Part shown: positions 1-10,013 of the stretch, in pieces
How the letters are laid out: each line of letters starts with the position of its first letter
How positions within the stretch are numbered: position 1 is the first letter of the stretch
Source of the DNA: Gibbula magus
Taxonomy: Eukaryota; Mollusca; Gastropoda; Trochida; Trochidae
Length of the DNA stretch: 64,000 bases
Assembly (NCBI GenBank): GCA_936450465.1
Contig: OW388293.1
Location: 52,355,201 to 52,419,200, forward strand
Direction of reading: 5' to 3'
Position numbers and translations under genes: made by a program
The notes under the pieces: model-generated
Told to the model about the DNA's origin: nothing
What the model saw: the letters and a program-made list of their open reading frames with translations, nothing else
The model's database searches: none

Positions 1-1080
1 AATTTACTTTTTAGCGAGATAGGGTTACTGCTACTGTTTCACGGCTCCATTTCAACTTGTGAAATCGCAGATCGGAAAGTCGGTCCATGTCATGTCAAAC
101 ACATTTCGTAGTTCGAATGTAAACTCAAACATGATAATATTTTGTGATAATAGTAGGATATGACACTTATTTTTCAAATATGTATAAATTATAATCAAAA
201 TGCAAATTTACTCACAGTGATTTTAATCGTAAAAACATCGTAACATCCGGGGGCTTGGTGAACTTATGCAAATTTATCGGGTCATCAACAGAGACTCTAC
301 GAACTAGTGAAATAATTATTACAACCACATTATTTAATTTTTGATCGATTTTTATAAAACTACATCGTTTTTAGTGTCAATTTGATTAATTTTAACAATT
401 AATAACACTCTATGGTTAGATCGACGACCATTTCTAAAAATAGATACAGCTTCCGCTAGCTTGACGTTCACTTTGAGTCGCGTAACATGGGAAAATAGCG
501 GGAACATGTCATGGGGTGAATTGAAGAAATGGCCGATTTGGCACTGCTATTGATGACACGTTGGATATGTTACTATATTTGGAAACAAGAATTGACAAAC
601 AATGCACTGATACATTTTTATTTATTTGTGGAAGATTTTGAGATTCTAAAATATGTAAGTGAAATGCTTTGTTTATTTTCACGTTTTTTTCAAAAAGTAA
701 TCGGTTGATCTTTTCATTTGCCGACATTTTCGCAAATCTCCGATTGTTTTCTAACAGAAATAAATTCAATGTCCAAATTTGTAAATCAGCTAGATTAGGA
801 TATTCTGAACATAGTGATGTGAAAGTTATGCATTTTGCATGCACTTACTATAGAATTTCAACCAATTGAATCGAGTAGGTAACATTTTTATTATGACGTC
901 AAACACGCACCTGCAGGCAGTTTTGTGATTGAAAATACGTTCAATATTTTTAATTCATCATTTCTCAATAAAATAAAATTGTATATGGATACTAATTACA
1001 TCACGTGAAAGCCCATTGATTTCTCATTCGGAAAATGTTAACTTTTCATAAATCAGGGAACTTTGTCACAGACTTTTGTC
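1..1080. other. AT-rich stretch, no gene recognised
   Basis: I see no coding region in this stretch. The open frames on both strands are short, overlap each other and have no recognisable motif. The composition is AT-rich and no terminal repeats were noticed. Confidence 0.5.
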
Positions 1081-1090
1081 GTATGCATGT

Positions 1091-1136
1091 CAAGGGGTCA
1101 AACGTCATTGACGTATCAATACGTCAACACCCCTTG
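1091..1136. repeat. Palindromic stem with two CRE-like TGACGT sites
   Basis: The outer arms CAAGGGGT (1091-1098) and ACCCCTTG (1129-1136) are reverse complements. Nested inside is a second inverted pair, TTGACGTA (1108-1115) and TACGTCAA (1120-1127), separated by TCAA. Each inner arm contains TGACGT, the half of a cAMP-response element. I cannot tell whether this is a regulatory site or the relic of a foldback element. Confidence 0.45.
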
Positions 1137-1189
1137 GGCTTGATATGCAGCCTGCAGCAGCGAGCATCTTAAATTACTTCCAAATAAAT

Positions 1190-1425
1190 CTCAAGATGAA
1201 ATAGTTTTTCAGGTCATGACCTCTGTTACCTATACTTGCTGTCGCATGATCTCGAAATCTGCAATTTAGAATCCCAATTGGCAAAGGAGTCTGTACAGAA
1301 ATGTTCAGCTTTCTAGACAAAGTGGTTCTGGAGAAGAAGACTAAAAAAAAGTTCCAGGCCAAATGAGCTAAAATGTGAAAAGTTCACGGAGGACAGCCCA
1401 TGCCTTATAACAACTCATGAGCATG
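1190..1425 (-). repeat. Dispersed repeat, copy of the 145-bp-unit family at 45.7-46.4 kb
   Basis: On the minus strand this stretch carries the same string of motifs as 45740-46000: a GGCATGGG-type start, a TTTTCAC segment, a variant of TTCTTCTCCAGAACC, and then a segment related to TACAGACTCCTTTGCCAATTGGG. It is one diverged copy of that family, in the opposite orientation. There is no coding potential of its own. Confidence 0.55.
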
Positions 1426-1764
1426 TGTAAACCCCTGAGCTTTGATATTAATTCCGAGAATATCAGTTGGTAAACCTATTTCATTCGAAGCAGTAAAACA
1501 GAATGATTCACTTCACTTGAAGGCAGGTCTGATTTTTTAGGAACATGGTATCTCTTAACGGGGATTACCTGTTCTACCCTCTCGTCCTTGTGCGGCGAAA
1601 GGTCTGGGCATTGGCACCTCTACCATGTTTATCTACAACTATAAATAGCATTGCGAGAAAGTGTGTTGAGAGGAGCCGATTCTGTAATGAAAATGTACAT
1701 CGAAATTGGCAGATAAGCTGAACAAGACACGTTTTCAGCAAATACATACCCTCTTACCAATGGA

Positions 1765-2275
1765 TTGCTTACCGTAACAGCAGCCTTAATTGACATATTC
1801 AGCACAAATTATATTGTGATCTGGCCTAATCTGATTAAATATCCCTCTAAACATGGGGATAGACACCAAAATTAAGTTGATATCATACATAGTTACTGAG
1901 ATATTGACGAAATCAAGATTTTCAGTAATGGCGGCCTTAATTTGCATATTCAGCATAAATATTGTTGTGATCTTTACTGAAAATGCTTAATATGATTCAT
2001 TACCCCTCTAAACATGGGGATAGGCACCAAAATTAAGTTGACATCATGCATAGTTACTGAGATATTGACGAAATCAAGATTTTCAGTAATGGCGGCCTTA
2101 ATTTGCATATTCAGCATACATTATTGTTGTGATCTTTACTGAAAAGGCTTAATCTGATTCATTACCCCTCTAAACATGGGGATAGACACCAAAATTAAGT
2201 TGACATCATGCATAGTTACTGAGATATTGACAAAAACAAGATTTTCAGTAATGGCTGCCTTAATTTGCATATTGT
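1765..2275. repeat. Tandem array, ~161-bp unit, about three copies
   Basis: The string ACATGGGGATAG and its variants recurs at 1851, 2012 and 2174, giving periods of 161 and 162 bp. Each unit also carries AATTAAGTTGACATCATGC, GAGATATTGACGAAATC and GGCGGCCTTAATTTGCATAT. The units are closely similar, so the array is fairly young or homogenised. Tandem cores of about this size are known from non-autonomous 'pearl'-type elements of bivalves; that comparison is from general knowledge, not a search. Confidence 0.8.
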
Positions 2276-2279
2276 GCGG

Positions 2280-2978
2280 ATTGCCCAATGATGACAGAGT
2301 GGCATCATTCAGATTCTTGAAGAGCACATCTCCGAGGTATAGAAACAGCAAAAAAACTTTGTACATACTGCAATGCACACTTATCGGTCCCTGCCACCGG
2401 ACTATTAAGCCCATCTGGCCATGATGGACTTCAAACTATTTAGCACTGAAACAGAACAATGGATAAGAAAAGAAGTAAACCTCAATGCAACAGTAAGAAG
2501 ATTTTGCACACCCTCAGTTTTTGTGTATTCAACTTTTTCAACTTGAAGATCCATAACGGTTAAAAAAAATAACAGATCAAATTACCATTAATAATCAATA
2601 GTTTGAAGAAGGTCATCATTAATTCAGACTTTGCAATTTAAAAGATTGGATCATAGCCTGATAGGTGACACTAATATCTGATCACCTTGAGATTGATTGG
2701 ACTAGGAAGAAATCTCAAATACTATGAAAGGTTTTGATAACTGAACATGATATCCAAACACCCCATTTACTTTAAATCAGGAATGTTAAAACCAAATGTT
2801 TATTTATATGTTAGTGCAATTTAGTACTTCTAAGGCAAATGTGATACTGCTGATGAATTTCAACATCAAATTTAACTGGATTTTATTTAGCAAAACTGAT
2901 TTATCCTTTAAATTGCAGCGTCTGAATTTATTTCTTCAGCTGATTAATTAGAGAGGAGAGAAGAGGGCCATTTTCTCC
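2280..2978. other. No gene recognised
   Basis: AT-rich sequence with short overlapping open frames on both strands at its left edge, which partly run out of the tandem array. Nothing in it is recognisable. Its right end becomes the 3' flank of the minus-strand exon ending at 2979. Confidence 0.4.
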
Positions 2979-3332
2979 TCATGCATTTGCTTCTGGCGCT
3001 GACTCTCGCTCATGACGCTGTTGTGATTCTGTAATGAAGTTGCTCATCATGTCAACTACTTTATTCACAGGCGAAACGTATCTCGGCTTTTGCGGGCTTT
3101 CTTGTTGATTGTCTTCACAATCTTGAGACCGCTTACCTGGACTGAATGACTGGCACGATGTCGATGGGCTAGAAGATAGTAGATTGTCAAGGGCCACATT
3201 TTGTTGTTTCACAATGAAATTCAACTCATCCTGGTCGGGGTGAACCTTTCTGTTGTTGCCGTCGGGTCGGTGACTGCTTTTATCCCTCTTATCAACACTT
3301 TCCACCATGTTTCCACTTGTGCCGGCAGGTAT
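2979..3332 (-). CDS. Terminal exon of a candidate minus-strand gene, polar protein of unknown function
   Basis: Read on the minus strand, a splice acceptor (TGTTGCAG, at 3340-3333) precedes an open frame of 117 codons ending in TGA at 2979. The peptide is hydrophilic and Ser/Pro/Gln/Asn-rich, with segments such as SSSPSTSCQSFSPGKRSQD and a more regular stretch near the end (VNKVVDMMSNFITESQQRHE) that could be helical. No family is recognised. The codon composition is GC-richer than the surroundings, which supports coding. The exon joins in phase 0 to the 78-nt exon 4946-5023 if the donor at 4945 is used, giving a 143-residue protein. An internal ATG (M in GNMVES) could also serve as a start. 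It could alternatively be a domesticated transposon tail. Confidence 0.5.
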   Translation of the reverse strand: MPAGTSGNMVESVDKRDKSSHRPDGNNRKVHPDQDELNFIVKQQNVALDNLLSSSPSTSCQSFSPGKRSQDCEDNQQESPQKPRYVSPVNKVVDMMSNFITESQQRHERESAPEANA

Positions 3333-3617
3333 CTGCAACACAACTATTATCGTTATCAACTACAATCTTATGATTGAGTATGATTCTGTCTGTCATTTTA
3401 CCCAATAATAACAGACATTCTCATTCCAATACTGTAAGAGTATTGATGTATGAAGCATTGAAGATTATAATAAATACGAAATGGTGTATAGTTGCATAAC
3501 AAATTCTTTAGCAAGCACAGATGTGCTGGATATGTAACAGGGTTTTATAATAAAAGCTTACAGTTTTCTGTCACTGACCTATGTCCTTTTTTCAACAGGC
3601 CTTTTTCCTCATTATAA

Positions 3618-4316
3618 GTCGGAGCTGCTATTAGTTTTTGCGCAGTTTCCGTCGTCGCCGACGCGTTTTGTATTCGCTATAACTTTTTTCCTAGAAGGTT
3701 TTGAGAACTCATATACATAACTTCTTACTTATGCCCCTGGGGAATTTGTTTGACATGTTCATATTCAAAGTCAAAGGTCAAGGTCACGAGTTCTGAAATC
3801 GCTAAAAACAATCCATGTAAACACGATAACTTTAAAAATATTTGTACTATCAGGTTCTTATTTGGTGTACATCAACTATGGAGAAAGGCCAGGATCTGAA
3901 AACGTTTTCGCTAAAATCTGTCAAAGGTCAAGGTCACAACTTAAGCATGCTATTGTGAATATGCCTTATGTTAACAATGAACACTTTAAGTCATTGCATG
4001 ATTGTTATACACAATGAAAAGTAATCATTGATGGTGTGACCTTGAAGGTCAAAGTTCAAGGTCATGAGATATTGGTCAAGGCCATGTTAATCCTTTGATC
4101 CAATTTTGAAATCAGAAATAGGTTTTAAGAACAAGTTTGTGAAAAGTGACCCCGGTGATTATTCAACTTGTTAGAATAACTTTGAATAATAAACCAATTT
4201 TTGTCCAAAAAAATTCCCATTTTATTTATGCTGAGGAGAAGGCGGAACAGGGAAAGGCGAGACCCAAAGTTTCGGAGCTGCTCTGCTTTTGCGGTGTCCC
4301 GCAAACGCTCATCTAG
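3618..4316 (+). mobile_element. Helitron-like non-autonomous element, copy 1
   Basis: This ~700-bp repeat recurs in the same orientation at 11375-12008, starting in both copies near CTGCTAT[T/C]AGTTTTTGCGC. Its right end has a perfect hairpin, TTTGCGG (4288-4294), loop TGTC, CCGCAAA (4299-4305), followed seven bases later by CTAG (4313-4316) and then T. A short GC-rich hairpin just before a 3' CTRR end inserted before T is the hallmark of Helitrons. No replicase or helicase is encoded. The interior is rich in AGGTCA half sites. It lies inside the intron of the candidate minus-strand gene. The 5' end is not fixed with certainty. Confidence 0.55.
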
Positions 4317-4945
4317 TTTGAGATAAGATTTTTAACATGTGAAATATTTTATTTGTATAAATGGCCTGTTATCGCTTAGGTGCTTAGCTTAACCAAAAAG
4401 CAGTGTATGTGATCTTTCTATCACTCAGTGTATGATATCTTCTATTATAAAAAAGGTATAAAATTAGCCTTAGGTACAATATATCTAGCGTGTTTTCATT
4501 TCACGTAATGCACAAACTGATCAAGATGGCAAATTTTGCTGACAGAAGGAGACCTTTAAAATATCATTGAAACTACGTGCCAACAGCCTCAAACTAACCG
4601 TGTTATAAGCCTAAAACTTACCTAAAACTAACCAATCCCACTACTGTAATGACTACGGTAATACGTATCCCGTATCTCTCGGATTAAATGCAATCAAATG
4701 TTATAATATCATTAAATTAAATTCATTTTACGTTAAATTAATATTTGCAAAGTGAGACAAAATTTAGTAGACGTAATATCAATTTAGTTACAGCTCATCG
4801 TTCATAGGTTGACCTCACTTTGGCGCCAAATCTGAAATGTGAAAAATGGCGTCGTCACAGTGCATTTGTATTTCATTTATAAGATTTATAAGATAAAAAA
4901 ATACAATATTTGTAATAGTCTTCATATATCTCTTCTCTATTACAC

Positions 4946-5023
4946 ACCTATTACAACACAATTGTGAGCCATATAAGAGTTGACTGACTGGAACATCCTC
5001 AGGCACTCTTCACATTGGAACAT
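4946..5023 (-). CDS. First coding exon of a candidate gene, zinc-finger-like N-terminus
   Basis: The ATG at 5023 lies in a strong Kozak context (GCGACCATG) and an in-frame TAA 105 bases upstream (5128-5126) fixes it as the start. The peptide MFQCEECLRMFQSVNSYMAH then NC has a C-x2-C pair, aromatic and hydrophobic spacing and a final H-x-C, so it resembles a single C2H2/C2HC finger. Two donors are possible: AG|GTGTGT after 4948 (76 nt, phase 1) or GT|GTGTAA after 4946 (78 nt, phase 0). Only the second keeps the long frame of the exon at 3332-2979; the first gives an early stop. An extra unseen exon is also possible. Confidence 0.45.
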
Positions 5024-5140
5024 GGTCGCTCGGTCGGACGCGATCTTGTTGCTCTCGCTGCACCACCTCGATGCGAGGAGTAGCTCAGAGCAAGCTCCGA
5101 GCACGGTCTGGTCGCGCTCCTTTCGTTAGGATTATTTCGA
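5024..5140 (-). promoter_or_regulatory. GC- and CpG-rich 5' region of the candidate zinc-finger gene
   Basis: This is a local island of high GC and many CpG dinucleotides (CGCTCGGTCGGACGCGATC and neighbours) in very AT-rich surroundings, directly upstream of the ATG at 5023. It reads through without an in-frame ATG back to a TAA, so it behaves like a 5' untranslated region or core promoter. No TATA box was identified. Confidence 0.35.
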
Positions 5141-5169
5141 GTAGAATTCACAGCCGAAAGGAGCTCACC

Positions 5170-6820
5170 CTAGATATTTATGTAAGGTACACTACAGATC
5201 ATTAAAACATTTTGACAATACATTTGCTTGTGACGTCAAAACTACTGTCCTTTTGCTCCATAAGCTTTCAGTAATGGAGATTGCATACCATCTGTCATTT
5301 GTCACTTCAAATTGGAACTTTTCGGAGGTATTTTAGTATTATCTGCCTCTAAGTATAAACGTCTTGAAAGGAATACTCTGGTATATTTCTTTTAAAGTCT
5401 TTCGCGGACACGAACCCCACAATTCTTAGTCATCGTTGAACTGTGTTGAAGATTGCCTCTGAGTGCAGACACATCAAAGGTGTTTTTCTATAGTAAAAAA
5501 TGGTGTGATTTATATAAGTTGTTCATAACGTTTTATTTTGATTATGGTTATAAGGTATATGCAATGTTGTTCCCTCACAACGTTGCCAGTGAAATCAATT
5601 GACATAACACTTCCTTCATTTCTGATGGTCTGTGGTAATTCTCAGGACAATGGACAAGCCAAAACATAAATTTAGATACTCAAATACACCCATCTCCTCC
5701 TCACTGACCTACGTCCAGATAAAACTGATTAATGAGATGACTTCTTCTAAAAGGACAACATTGTTGTGTATCTTGAGAGGTTGGTGACTCCATTTCCAAG
5801 AATATCCATTTACTTAGCCTTGAATCCGAGAACACATCATTAAAGCACTGTAGGTGCATGTATAGTAAAATACTAAATGAGGCTTAGCAATAGAAAAGGA
5901 CGCGTAAGTAAAAACGACCCCTTTTACGAGTCCTTGTGGTATTTAAACAGTAGGGCATTACACAAAATAGGATGTTTATGGAGAAGATGAAGTACTCTGA
6001 ACAGTCTCAGATTTGTTCTGACGAAACTGGAACTCAGTATGCCATGTTCCGTTTTTTTATACAATCACAAGATACAATAGCACGAACACATTTGGGCCAA
6101 CATCTTTACTTATATTCTCAGCATAGTTATGTGATCCCCTTCAACGTAGCAACACTCGGAAAGAATGTACATTGACATTACTCTCTGAAAACTCCCACAG
6201 CTATTCTAACAATACGAGCTGTAATTACAATGTTTAGTACATTATAACACGTTTGCAACTAAATAAACCAGTATTAAGTATTTGATCTTCTTAGTTGTGA
6301 ATTATATGTGTATATATGGGTTTATACATAATGAAATTAACTATGAAACACAGTATCCTCATCATTACAGTCATTAACCCGTTCAATGCACAATTTAGAG
6401 TAGCATTCATGCAATTTAATATTTTCAACAAGAAGACTTCAAAAACGAAATTTAAGTCAATATTAATCAAATGAAAGGAAGAGTTGCTATCAAATGCCTA
6501 CATGAAATAATCATCTTGAAATATAATGTACTTTGAGTAACTATTGCCTGCAAACATGGTGTTGGCTCTCAACGATGTACTGGAGTGAGAGACAGACTAT
6601 GGAACCATTTGTAACATTATCAAGCCATCCAGTTCCATCCCAATTATAGAAAAATTGCTATGACTACGAGAATCCCCAAGCAACCAAGTAATAAAGACAC
6701 ATATGCGACAATACACGGGTCAACAAAATGGCAAAATATTCATTGATTGTGATCACATTAATGGAATATATATCAAACAGTTTATTTATATAAAATCGGT
6801 TAACAGCATGTACATTGGAA
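5170..6820. other. No gene recognised
   Basis: AT-rich intergenic sequence. A few frames of 60-80 codons are open but have no motif, no codon bias and no splice context that I would trust. Confidence 0.45.
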
Positions 6821-6967
6821 CTTATTTGAATTTAGTTTTAAAAAGAGCATACCTAACTAGCAAACTAAAATCTATTTCCCTGTCTGAGGTTGAAAGATGG
6901 CAATTTATCATTTTTATATTTTTATTTATTATGTTTTGAGATGAAATAACAAAGTAAACTGTCAGAC

Positions 6968-7260
6968 AAAAGAAAATACACACTTCTGTATGATTTCCAA
7001 TTGCAAATATCTCAAGTTTTCGATTGTGCACTCATTTTACAACATTTTATACATGGTAGGGGTCATGCTGGTGTAAATTTCATCTCTTACCCCTCTCCTC
7101 AATAAACAAAGATATTTTAACTAAAATATAACCATAGTAACCAATTATTCATTTCAAACTATTTCAGATAAGTATTACTGTATCGGCCACAGTCAAATGC
7201 ACCTGATTTCTTTTAAAATATTGAATTAATCGAAACCAACTGAGGTGTGTATTTTCTTTT
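6968..7260. mobile_element. Short inverted-repeat element (MITE), diverged relative of the one at 49.6-50.2 kb
   Basis: A perfect 16-bp inverted pair, AAAAGAAAATACACAC, sits at 6968-6983 and 7245-7260. The interior shares long strings with the element at 49631-50151, for example TTGCAAATATCTCAAGTTTT, GGTAGGGGTCATG and GATAAGTATTA. It has no coding capacity, so it would have needed a transposase supplied elsewhere. Confidence 0.6.
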
Positions 7261-7364
7261 ATTTTGCAGTTTACTTAAAATGTGAATTTGATGGTGTATT
7301 GACAAATACAATCACTGCAAACGTTTTCCTTTTCACACCTAATATAGAAACGAAAGTTGAATGC

Positions 7365-7395
7365 GGGTCCGTCCGTCCGTCCGTCCGTCTGTGTG
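7365..7395. repeat. (GTCC)n microsatellite
   Basis: A short run of GTCC units followed by CTGTGTGTTTG, at the left edge of the ~146-bp tandem array. The same GTCC run heads the related repeat at 45.78 kb. Confidence 0.8.
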
Positions 7396-7404
7396 TTTGT
7401 CCAC

Positions 7405-8150
7405 AACAACTTTAACCTTGGCCATAACTTTTGATTGGCTTTCATACGTGGCATGTGCATACCTTGTGATGAGACCTTTCAGATGAGGTCATCATATTTG
7501 ACCTTGTGACCTTGACCTTGCCGCAATTGACATTTTCAGAAAACTTTAACCTTGGCCATAACTTAAGATTGCTCAGAGCTAGGGCTTTCATACTTGGCAT
7601 GTGCATACCTTGTGTTAAGACCTTTCAGTTGAGGTCATCATATTTGACCTTGTGACCTTGACCTTGCCGCAATGAAACTTTAAAAAAAACTTTAACCTTG
7701 GCCATAACTTTAGATTGCTCAGAGCTACGGCGTTCATATTTGGCATGTGCATACCTTGTGATGAGACCTTCAGATGAGGTCATCATATTTGACCTTGTGA
7801 CCTTGACCTTGCCGCAGTGGACATCTTCAGTAAACTTTAACCTTGGCCATAACTTTAGATTGCTCAGAGCTACGGCTTTCATACTTGGCATGTGCATACC
7901 TTGTGATGAGACCTTTCAAATGAGGTCATCATATTTGACCTTGTGACCTTGACCTTACCGCAGTGGACATCTTCAGAAAATTTTAACCTTGGACATAACT
8001 TTGGATTGCTCAGAGCTTCGGCTTTCATTCTTGGCATGTGCATACCTTGTGATGAGACCTTTCAGATGAGGTCATCATATTTGACCTTGTGACCATGACC
8101 TATGTCAGTGGAAAATATTCAGAAAACTTTAACCTTGGCCATAACTTTGT
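7405..8150. repeat. Tandem array, ~146-bp unit, about six copies, rich in nuclear-receptor half sites
   Basis: TTTAACCTTGG and near copies begin at 7411, 7545, 7691, 7836, 7982 and 8128, so the period is 134 then 146, 145, 146 and 146 bp. Every unit contains TTTGACCTTGTGACCTTGAC, which holds several TGACCT half sites (AGGTCA on the other strand). Units also share GGCATGTGCATACCTTGTG and GAGGTCATCATA. Open frames across it are by-products of the repeat. There is no gene. Confidence 0.85.
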
Positions 8151-8159
8151 TATATCCGG

Positions 8160-8904
8160 TGGCATCCGTGTTTAACAAACACATCTTGTTTAATATAGTT
8201 TTCTAGTAACAAAGCACATATAGCATTTTGTGATACATTCATTTCTCAGAATAGGGTTTGAAATCAACTCTTCATGTCTGCTGCTGGAAATCACTGAAAG
8301 TTGTCAAATCAGCAATGCACATGACTGCACGTCAGCGCAATATACTGGTGAAATAAACTGGTAAAATACACTGGTAAAATACACTGGTAATGTACCATAT
8401 GACCGTTATCCTGCATCATGTAGTTATCGACAATATGTCAAGGCATTCTTCAAAATAATACCAAGAGATAATCAATACTGTCAAGATCAATGTTCCTCGA
8501 TTGAAGTTATGACATTTTCCAATAATTTGTGTCAAACAGGACAACGTGTGTATCTCAAGTTTCTTCATTCGTTGTTTCAGCACAATGTAATATGTCAATA
8601 TGGTTTTCTCAAAAGATCATCCTTAGACCTTTGTGATTGGAATTGGAATCCTTATATCTCGCTTCTAATGTTTCTAGAAGTGTTCTTCTTGTCTGCAGAT
8701 AATTACTCATCACATGTTCTGTCACTGTTCTTTAGATTAGCATTTCTTTAATGTTTTCTTTAAGTAATGTTTTATGAACATTACAGGCATTTTCATTTCT
8801 ACCATATTTCGATTTCAGAAGGTGAATAATATTGGAACAATTTCCAAATAGAACACTATAATACGTTCCTTCTATGATTTTCAAGTAGTTAGTTGCATAG
8901 CCAA
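8160..8904. other. No gene recognised; short ACTGGTAAAATAC repeat
   Basis: Three to four imperfect copies of ACTGGTAAAATAC lie at about 8344-8392. The rest is AT-rich sequence with short open frames on both strands and nothing recognisable. Confidence 0.45.
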
Positions 8905-9205
8905 TTAAAGGGGCAGTAGCACGTTTTTTTCAAATTTTATTTTTTCAAATTTCCCATTCGTAATGATCGTTCATGTCATTTATATAGACTTGAGAGGGTA
9001 AAACATCTTATTACCAAAACCAATTATCCATATTGGTAATAACGGTGTTGCGTATAATGCAAAAATTGCATGGCGGCCATTTTATTGTGAACACATTTTA
9101 TTATTTCAAAGGACACAAACGATTCCCATGGCTTTACGGAACCATGTACACTCAATACATTTCATCAACTTATTTGAGCGAAAAAACGTGCTACTGCCCC
9201 TTTAA
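8905..9205 (+). mobile_element. TTAA-flanked MITE, family B (GGGGCAGTAGCACG ends), copy 1
   Basis: The element starts TTAAAGGGGCAGTAGCACG (from 8905) and ends with the reverse complement CGTGCTACTGCCCCTTTAA (to 9205). Total length is 301 bp. The interior includes GCATGGCGGCCATTTTATTG, shared with copies at 31677, 44064 and 52210. TTAA at both borders fits a piggyBac-type target site, though a TA target cannot be excluded. It is non-coding. Confidence 0.8.
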
Positions 9206-10011
9206 ACTAGTTATATGGAGACTTAGGTCCATAGGTAACGGTAAATACCAGGTAAAGACGCCAAAAACAATGTAAGTTTATTTCATTGTTCTAAGAAATA
9301 CGTAGTAGCTCTTTCAAATAGAGAGGAGAAGAATATCAATGGATGATCAACTTCTTTATTTCACACAGTCCAACTCTTACCCCACTTTTTAGATAATAAT
9401 GACAAATATTAGATTTGATTTCTGGCAGTTTTAAGTACTTTACCAGGTACGCAGTTTTACACTCAACCGCAAAAGACACGTCAATACACTTTCGGCGGTA
9501 TGAAAACAAAATACTGCTGCCAGAGAATGTCGATTTTACATGTTTTTATAGGGACAAGAGTTGTAGAGATGTAACCGCAATGTCATATATCAGATTATAA
9601 CACTTCTATTGCTATGCCTGTTCAAGTACAATTGGGGTGTTAAAATCGCTTTCTCAAAATGTGTTTAGACCAGAATGTTTGGCATTTAACTTTAACGTCA
9701 AATGTACACATTTACTTCCAGTCCCATTTTTAACGATAACTGAGAAAAAGCCTACAACCCATTCTCTTCCCACAGAGGTTACTCCCTTCAGATTTCCGAA
9801 ACTAACCTCTGTTCTATATCGCTTGAAATCGAGAGCATAAGCAAAGATCCCTGGCGGAGAAAGCGGAATATCGTACTGTATCCGTGCTTCGTAACCAATG
9901 TAAACTAAACTTTCAGTGGCCAGGTCGACCGAGTAACTTCAAAGACCGAGGGTTTTTACTCTTAAGGGTCTTGCTCATTAGCATATGTCCTTCAAATGTG
10001 TCTGATGTAAA
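9206..10011. other. No gene recognised; contains one arm of a dispersed inverted repeat
   Basis: Nothing coding is recognised. At about 9750-9835 lies a repeat arm (TCTTCCCACAGAGGTTACTC and flanks) whose inverted copy is at about 12185-12270. Diverged traces of the same family occur near 42570 and 43450. Confidence 0.5.
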
Positions 10012-10013
10012 TA

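Noticed and set aside
1174..1362. A 62-codon minus-strand frame
   Set aside because: Lies in a diverged copy of the dispersed 145-bp-unit family.
7275..7946. Frames on both strands across the 146-bp array
   Set aside because: Both strands are open only because of the repeated unit. Nothing is conserved at the protein level.
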